This document shows positions 62,685 through 64,000 of a stretch of 64,000 nt of DNA, in pieces. The notes beneath the pieces were generated by a model, which ran no database searches, was not told the DNA's origin, and was given only the letters and a program-made list of their open reading frames with translations. The translations under genes were made by a program, and so were the position numbers. Origin of the DNA: Dysgonomonas sp. 25 (GTDB lineage: Bacteria; Bacteroidota; Bacteroidia; Bacteroidales; Dysgonomonadaceae); the NCBI RefSeq assembly GCF_010501075.1, contig NZ_QVMN01000003.1:200292-264291 (forward strand), read 5' to 3'. Every line of letters starts with the position of its first letter. Position 1 is the first letter of the stretch.

Positions 62685-63822
62685 TTGTAATAATTTTTGG
62701 ATTTATCCAATCGTCTATTCTATCAAATAATAATTGAGCGAGGCTTCTTTCGGTCAGATAGAATCTGCCTGTCAGGGACATCCCTTTCTTTAGAGTCCCT
62801 TTATAACCATTCGGCAATTCCAGATAATCTTTATTCAGCGAACAGCGTACCCTAAAAAACGATTGATTTTCCATTTGTGCCACATCGGATATTATGTCAA
62901 TGACTTCTCCTTCCAAAAGTCCCCATTGTTGATAGTCATAGGCATCCACTTGAAACTTGACGTTTTGCCCTTTATAGATATAGCCTATATCATTAGGATT
63001 TACATAACATTCGACTAAAAGGCTGTCACCTGTCGTTATCAAAGCAATTGGTTGTGAAGGGGAGAGGAAATTTCCTGCTTTCAAACCTGTATATTGAACG
63101 ATATTTCCACTTACGGGGGCGGTTATACAATATTGTGTTTTTCGCTTTTCTAATTGAAATACTTCCGATTGTAAGTTCCTGTTTTCATGTTCAAGGCGGG
63201 TTTTCTCCGCTTGCCATGTGTTAATTTGTTGCTGTTTCAGGGAGCTTAACAGTGATTGTTCGCTTTGGTATTTACTTTCAACCTGTTCAAAGTCAAATTT
63301 TGATTCTACACCTCTTTCATATAGCGTTTTAGAAACCTGATATTCTTTCTTTGCTTGATTTAGTGACACGGTACGTTCGGATAATTTAGCCTTATATTGG
63401 GCGTACTCACTTTTGTATTTGGGGCTAATGAGATTGTTTCTACCTGATATTAGATTGGATAAATCACTAATGAACTCATTATTTTCAATTTGCTTTTGTC
63501 TGTTCCGTGTAATCTGTTCCTCTAATTCATCGCTCCTCAAACAAATTAGGGTATCGCCTATGCTAACAGGTTTATTTTCATAAATATTGATAGAAGTTAT
63601 TTCTCCGTAAATAGCAGATTGGAGTGTGTTGTTTTCATGTGGTGTTCGTATAATCCCCCTGCTTTGCGAAGATATATCTACATATATAAATGGAAGGCTT
63701 ATGCAGACTAACAAAAGCACAATTATTACTACCAGATATATTATCTTGGATTTACTGTGTCTCTTGACGTAAAGGTTCTGTACAGTATTATGCTGTATCT
63801 CGACCGGAAATAGTTGTTTCAT
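62674..63822 (-). CDS. HlyD-family membrane fusion protein
   Basis: 382 residues. One membrane helix near residues 28-48 (IIYLVVIIVLLLVCISLPF), a long coiled coil (about 90-215), and lipoyl/barrel motifs on both sides (SAIYGEITSINIYENKPVSIGD; ITAPVSGNIVQYTGLKAGN). It links PCAT 2 to an outer membrane channel, probably host TolC-type, as none is encoded here. First gene of module 2. Confidence 0.93.
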   Translation of the reverse strand: MKQLFPVEIQHNTVQNLYVKRHSKSKIIYLVVIIVLLLVCISLPFIYVDISSQSRGIIRTPHENNTLQSAIYGEITSINIYENKPVSIGDTLICLRSDELEEQITRNRQKQIENNEFISDLSNLISGRNNLISPKYKSEYAQYKAKLSERTVSLNQAKKEYQVSKTLYERGVESKFDFEQVESKYQSEQSLLSSLKQQQINTWQAEKTRLEHENRNLQSEVFQLEKRKTQYCITAPVSGNIVQYTGLKAGNFLSPSQPIALITTGDSLLVECYVNPNDIGYIYKGQNVKFQVDAYDYQQWGLLEGEVIDIISDVAQMENQSFFRVRCSLNKDYLELPNGYKGTLKKGMSLTGRFYLTERSLAQLLFDRIDDWINPKIITNGN

Positions 63823-63867
63823 AAAGTTTGTCTCTACTTCTAATTAGTAGTTCGGATAACAGGGGCA

Positions 63868-63875
63868 CAAATTTA
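63868..63875 (-). promoter_or_regulatory. Promoter -7 element of cargo module 2
   Basis: TAAATTTG on the - strand, 46 bp before the HlyD start. No clear -33 TTTG. Confidence 0.4.
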
Positions 63876-63951
63876 TCAAATAGATGAGATAAATGTTGGG
63901 TTAAAAGAGGCGTGCACAGTTTTTATTTAAAACGTTCCTTGTGTGTCAAGT

Positions 63952-63982
63952 GTTTATGTCCTCAAAACATAAACTTTTTTTT
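63952..63982 (+). terminator. Terminator near the right edge
   Basis: GTTTATG (63952-63958) / CATAAAC (63968-63974) followed by eight T. Which rightward gene it serves is not visible. Confidence 0.6.
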
Positions 63983-64000
63983 GATTTGTCTCAAAAACAG

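Noticed and set aside
1-64000. CRISPR arrays, insertion sequences or rRNA genes
   Set aside because: No regularly spaced repeats, no transposase-like protein with flanking inverted repeats, and no rRNA stretches were seen.

Overview
The window comes from a Bacteroidota genome, most like a Bacteroidales (Dysgonomonas/Bacteroides-like) organism; the genus is an inference. The evidence is the Bacteroidetes-type promoter layout (TTTG, 19-20 bp, TAnnTTTG), the near absence of Shine-Dalgarno sites, and an arabinose locus controlled by a Nudix-type AraR. It has two parts: a chromosomal L-arabinose locus (1-12.9 kb) and an integrated tailed phage that starts at a tRNA-Val 3' fragment (13.03 kb) and runs at least to 58.8 kb. 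A further export gene cluster reaches the right edge. No integrase and no second att site lie in the window, so the right end of the element is not seen.

Arabinose locus (all + strand): a GH51 alpha-L-arabinofuranosidase (5' end outside the window), transketolase, a secreted GH127 beta-L-arabinofuranosidase, the regulator AraR, then araD-araA-araB and a sodium:solute symporter. The two glycosidases release arabinose from alpha- and beta-linked chains, the symporter imports it, AraABD convert it to xylulose-5-phosphate and transketolase passes that into central metabolism. Inverted repeats with AAGTGTA/TACACTT arms before araR and araD are candidate AraR operators.

Prophage early region (13.1-27.6 kb): a leftward XRE/S24-type repressor whose two catalytic residues both look replaced, three operators overlapping a rightward promoter, then early genes. 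These include a ParB-like protein, a YqaJ exonuclease with an SSB-like partner, an adenine and a cytosine DNA methyltransferase, a replication initiator with a DnaC-like loader, a PP-loop sulfotransfer-type enzyme, a radical SAM protein, a STAS-like protein and a DnaA-IV-HTH/MazG fusion. Two further HTH regulators flank the switch to late genes.

Late region (27.5-54.2 kb, - strand; 54.4-58.8 kb, + strand): a candidate one-piece spanin, endolysin, holin-like protein, giant tail protein, tape measure, a tail chaperone pair joined by a likely -1 frameshift at an A9 run, tail tube, connector proteins, capsid, scaffold and a Com-like zinc protein. Terminase, portal, head morphogenesis protein and a DUF1064-like protein are transcribed divergently. 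Four places carry the same RNA leader: a box (AGAGGC) followed by a terminator with a conserved AGCCCGA stem and covarying inner stems. It sits immediately after late promoters or between late genes and looks like a phage-wide attenuation or antitermination signal.

Cargo: between the tail genes and the tape measure lies an AT-rich leftward module. It encodes a double-glycine-leader peptide with three Cys and a glycine zipper, a C39-peptidase ABC exporter, a thioredoxin-like protein, and an ABC transporter plus membrane proteins that could give immunity. Next to the head genes (58.8-63.8 kb) is a second, unrelated module: HlyD, C39 exporter, small HTH regulator, a second double-glycine peptide and a secreted protein of unknown role. 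A prophage flanked and interrupted by two bacteriocin-type systems is the most interesting feature of the window.
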